From contig CAYFUT010000024.1 in NCBI GenBank assembly GCA_964346395.1, forward strand, positions 1-33,572: 33,572 nt of DNA, written 5' to 3'. The notes under the pieces are model-generated. The model ran no database searches. It was not told where the DNA came from and worked only from the letters and a program-made list of their open reading frames with translations. Of the stretch, positions 31,268 to 33,572 are shown one piece after another. The position numbers and the translations under genes were made by a program. The number at the start of each line of letters is the position of its first letter. Within the stretch, counting starts at the first letter, position 1. This DNA is from CAYFUT01 sp964346395. Its GTDB lineage: Bacteria; Bacillota; Halanaerobiia; Halobacteroidales; Halobacteroidaceae.

Positions 31268-33316
31268 ATGGAAGAAAAAAGGTTGGTAGTGCTGACTATT
31301 AGCCAAGCTACAAATGAATTATTTCGACAGCAGCTGCAAGAAGTAATTAAAGAACAGGCTATTATTGACGGGATTTCTTTGGAACAGGATGTAATTGACC
31401 AACCTATTGAAGAGGCTTTGGTCTTGACGACTAAATCTTTGTCAAAAGAAATAGACAAATATACAGCGGAGAGCAGTCAAGTTATCTTTGCCCGCCGGGC
31501 GCTAGATATTTCCACTTTAGAGAAGCTGATTAAACTACCGGCTAATAAACGGGCACTATTGATTAATAACACTAAGTTAGCAACTTTAGAAACTAAATCT
31601 CTGCTGCAGGAAGTGGGGATTGACCATTTAGAGTTAGTTCCTTTTTACCCCGAAGAATCAACTCAAGGGCTGGAAGATATAAAGTTAGCCATTAATTTAG
31701 GAGCAGAAAAGTATATTCCGCCGATGGTCGAGCGGGTAATTAATATCGGCAGCCGCACTTTAGATTTAACTACTATTGTAGAAATTTTAATCAGGTTGGA
31801 TTTATTGGGAGAACGGGCCAACTTACTGATTACGCGCCAGATTAAACCGCTGGTTGAATTGAGTAAACGGCTAAATGAAAATATGAAGAGTTTAAAGCGG
31901 ATTAATAAAAAATTAGATGAGGTAATCAACCACGTTCACGACGGGATTATTTATATTAATCAGGAGCAGAAGATTGAAGTTTTTAATCAAATGGCCGAAG
32001 AAATTTTTGGGATGAAAGCTGAAGATGTTTTAGGTGCCCAAGTAAAGGCGACTATTCCGAATACTAATTTAGATGAAGTTGTAGCTAAGGACATTAAACA
32101 TATTAATGCTCTGCAGAATATTGGCGATAAAAAAATAGTAACTACGCGGGTACCGGTCAAACAGAATGGAAAGACGATTGGGGCTTTATCAACCTTTAAG
32201 GATGTAACCGAAGTTAAGAAGTTAGAACAAGATTTAAGAAGAAAATTGCGGAATAAAGGTCATATTGCTAAGTATACTTTTGCTGATATAATTGGGGACA
32301 GTACAGAATTAAGTCAGGCAATTGAAAAGGGGAAGAAGATAGCTAAAAATACGTCTACTATTTTAATTGAGGGAGAGAGCGGTACGGGGAAAGAACTTTT
32401 TTCGCAGGCGATGCACAATTATTCGCAGCGGAGTACCGGCCCCTTTGTAGCGATAAACTGTGCTGCGCTGCCGGAAAATTTACTGGAGAGTGAGCTATTT
32501 GGCTACGAAGAAGGAGCCTTTACGGGGGCTCAATCAGGCGGGAAACCGGGCGTCTTCGAACAGGCGCACCAGGGCACGATCTTTTTAGATGAAGTGGGAG
32601 ATATTCCGCTTAATATTCAGACTCGACTACTGCGGGTGCTGCAGGAAAAAGAAGTAATGAGAATCGGAGCTACCAAGGTAGTACCGGTTGATATTAGGAT
32701 TATAGCGGCGACTAATAAGAGTCTAAAGGAACTAGTTGACCGCGGTGAATTTAGAAAAGATTTGTACTACCGGCTGCATGTTTTATCCCTACAGATTCCT
32801 TCCTTGCGCGATCGGCGCGAAGATATTGTTCCTTTGATTGAACATTTTTTAACCACATTAGGAGCAGAAGAATTAGAATTAACTAAAAAAACTATTAGCC
32901 GTTTGTATAACTATGACTGGCCGGGGAATATTAGAGAATTAGAAAATTGTCTAGAGTATTTAGCGGAAACTTGTCAGGGTCAGGTCAGGGTTGAAGATCT
33001 TCCGGCTTATTTGCAGGTTGAAGATAGTGAACAGGAAGCGGAAATTAGAGAGATAAAAGCAGAGTTAAGTGAGCTAGGGAAATTAGAGGAATATATTTTT
33101 ATTCTTAATGAACTTTATTTGGCTAAACAGTTAGACCAGAATGTAGGGCGGCGGGAAATAGCTAGAAATGCTGAGGTGAATGATTTGAGTCTTTCCGCTC
33201 AGATGGTAAGAAGCAGACTAAAGAGATTAGAAGCCTGCCAATTGGTGGATATCGGTAGTGGGCGGCAGGGAACAGAGATTACTGATAAAGGAGTAGAGTT
33301 TTTAAAACAGATATAG
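31268..33316 (+). CDS. Sigma-54-dependent transcriptional activator with PAS sensor and winged-helix C-terminus
   Basis: 682 residues. About 1-200 is a unique input region that I do not recognise; 215-315 is a PAS domain (INHVHDGIIYINQEQKIEVFNQMAEEIFG in family pattern) after a coiled segment; 338-570 is the AAA+ activator with Walker A GESGTGKE (369-376), the sigma-54 contact loop GAFTGA (416-421), Walker B GTIFLDEVGDI and WPGNIRELEN. The C-terminus is not the usual Fis helix-turn-helix: NVGRREIARNAEVNDLSLSAQMVRSRLKRLE with the following GTEITDKGVEFL looks like a winged helix. It starts at ATG behind GAGGTGA. It is embedded in the glutamate operon, so it likely activates the promoters at 23402 and 17803 and may sense a pathway acid. 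Confidence 0.93.
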   Translation: MEEKRLVVLTISQATNELFRQQLQEVIKEQAIIDGISLEQDVIDQPIEEALVLTTKSLSKEIDKYTAESSQVIFARRALDISTLEKLIKLPANKRALLINNTKLATLETKSLLQEVGIDHLELVPFYPEESTQGLEDIKLAINLGAEKYIPPMVERVINIGSRTLDLTTIVEILIRLDLLGERANLLITRQIKPLVELSKRLNENMKSLKRINKKLDEVINHVHDGIIYINQEQKIEVFNQMAEEIFGMKAEDVLGAQVKATIPNTNLDEVVAKDIKHINALQNIGDKKIVTTRVPVKQNGKTIGALSTFKDVTEVKKLEQDLRRKLRNKGHIAKYTFADIIGDSTELSQAIEKGKKIAKNTSTILIEGESGTGKELFSQAMHNYSQRSTGPFVAINCAALPENLLESELFGYEEGAFTGAQSGGKPGVFEQAHQGTIFLDEVGDIPLNIQTRLLRVLQEKEVMRIGATKVVPVDIRIIAATNKSLKELVDRGEFRKDLYYRLHVLSLQIPSLRDRREDIVPLIEHFLTTLGAEELELTKKTISRLYNYDWPGNIRELENCLEYLAETCQGQVRVEDLPAYLQVEDSEQEAEIREIKAELSELGKLEEYIFILNELYLAKQLDQNVGRREIARNAEVNDLSLSAQMVRSRLKRLEACQLVDIGSGRQGTEITDKGVEFLKQI

Positions 33317-33346
33317 GGGCGTGACCTTAAAGTGAAAGTTTTAACA

Positions 33347-33458
33347 CTAGCCTGGGAGGGTATTTCGCCTTCCTACAAAATTTTTGTTTATTACGTTCCA
33401 CTTCATTTTCGCAAACAAAAATTTCGAAAAGTCAGGAGGAAATACCCTCCCAGGCTAG
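33347..33458. repeat. 112-base hairpin element with GTATTT core, downstream of the regulator
   Basis: CTAGCCTGGGAGG plus GTATTT pairs perfectly with AAATAC plus CCTCCCAGGCTAG (19 base pairs). A second perfect 12-base stem lies inside (AAATTTTTGTTT with AAACAAAAATTT), and AAAGTCAGGAGG precedes the right arm. It shares the core with the element at 28317 but has unrelated outer arms. Confidence 0.75.
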
Positions 33459-33531
33459 ATATTATTTAATTTCATTTTAGGGTACAGACCTATAAAGCAA
33501 ATCCAGTGATTGAATTTAGGAGGGTTAGATA

Positions 33532-33572
33532 GTGGCTATTCAAGCAGAGGAAATTACGGAGGCAGTAGCAGA
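33532..33572 (+). CDS. Start of a class I fumarase/mesaconase-like alpha subunit (partial)
   Basis: GTG at 33532 follows AGGAGGG (33518-33524) with 7 bases between. The 13 full codons read MAIQAEEITEAVA, which resembles the N-terminus of the alpha subunit of two-subunit class I fumarate/tartrate hydratases (pattern EITEAV..LC). In the methylaspartate pathway the step after mesaconate formation is hydration to citramalate by exactly such an enzyme, so context supports mesaconase. Only 41 bases are visible, so the call depends mainly on context. Confidence 0.55.
   Translation, partial: MAIQAEEITEAVA

Overview
The window reads as chromosome of an anaerobic, spore-forming, AT-rich Firmicute. The best fit I can offer from gene content alone is the Halanaerobiales (Halobacteroidaceae-like halophiles). 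The clues are spore-coat (CotF-like) genes, a YcbB-type L,D-transpeptidase of the kind common in cells with an outer membrane, selenocysteine decoding, and glutamate fermentation by the methylaspartate route. Strong AGGAGG ribosome sites precede almost every gene. The genus is inference.

Layout. 1-300: the 5' part of a radical-SAM gene on the minus strand, apparently frameshifted. 513-2138: periplasmic L,D-transpeptidase. 2213-2592: two divergent 31-residue hydrophobic miniproteins too short for ordinary gene calling. 2679-8555 (minus strand): a P2-type cation ATPase and a NitT/TauT-type ABC transporter whose lipoprotein is split from its ATPase and permease by a diverged tandem repeat carrying an intrinsic terminator. 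8724-9374 (minus): two spore-coat-like ferritin-fold genes. 9593-10381: a peroxiredoxin whose catalytic codon is UGA (selenocysteine), with a SECIS-like hairpin, a consensus promoter and a 9-1-9 palindrome. 10544-11623 (minus): MnmH, the tRNA 2-selenouridine synthase, so two selenium-using genes face each other.

12016-17555: a five-gene peptide ABC transporter (dppABCDF type) behind a consensus sigma-A promoter, with a hairpin between the binding-protein gene and the rest. 17803-23236: an OPT-family peptide transporter, a DUF1028 protein, a metal-dependent amidohydrolase and an M20 amidohydrolase, headed by a sigma-54 type -24/-12 promoter. 23402-33572: a second, better -24/-12 promoter, then glmS, glmL, glmE, methylaspartate ammonia-lyase, an AtuA-like (DUF1446) protein, a DUF4387 protein, a glutaminase, a sigma-54 activator with a PAS domain, and the first codons of what looks like a class I fumarase/mesaconase alpha subunit.

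How it works together. The right half looks like an amino-acid catabolic island: peptides enter through the ABC and OPT systems and are hydrolysed, glutaminase makes glutamate, and glutamate mutase plus methylaspartase turn it into mesaconate, which the next enzyme would hydrate. The embedded sigma-54 activator probably switches on both -24/-12 promoters. The AtuA-like/DUF4387 pair sits inside this pathway with no assigned step and is the most promising unexplained component. Several intergenic gaps hold hairpin elements whose arms differ between copies but stay self-complementary.
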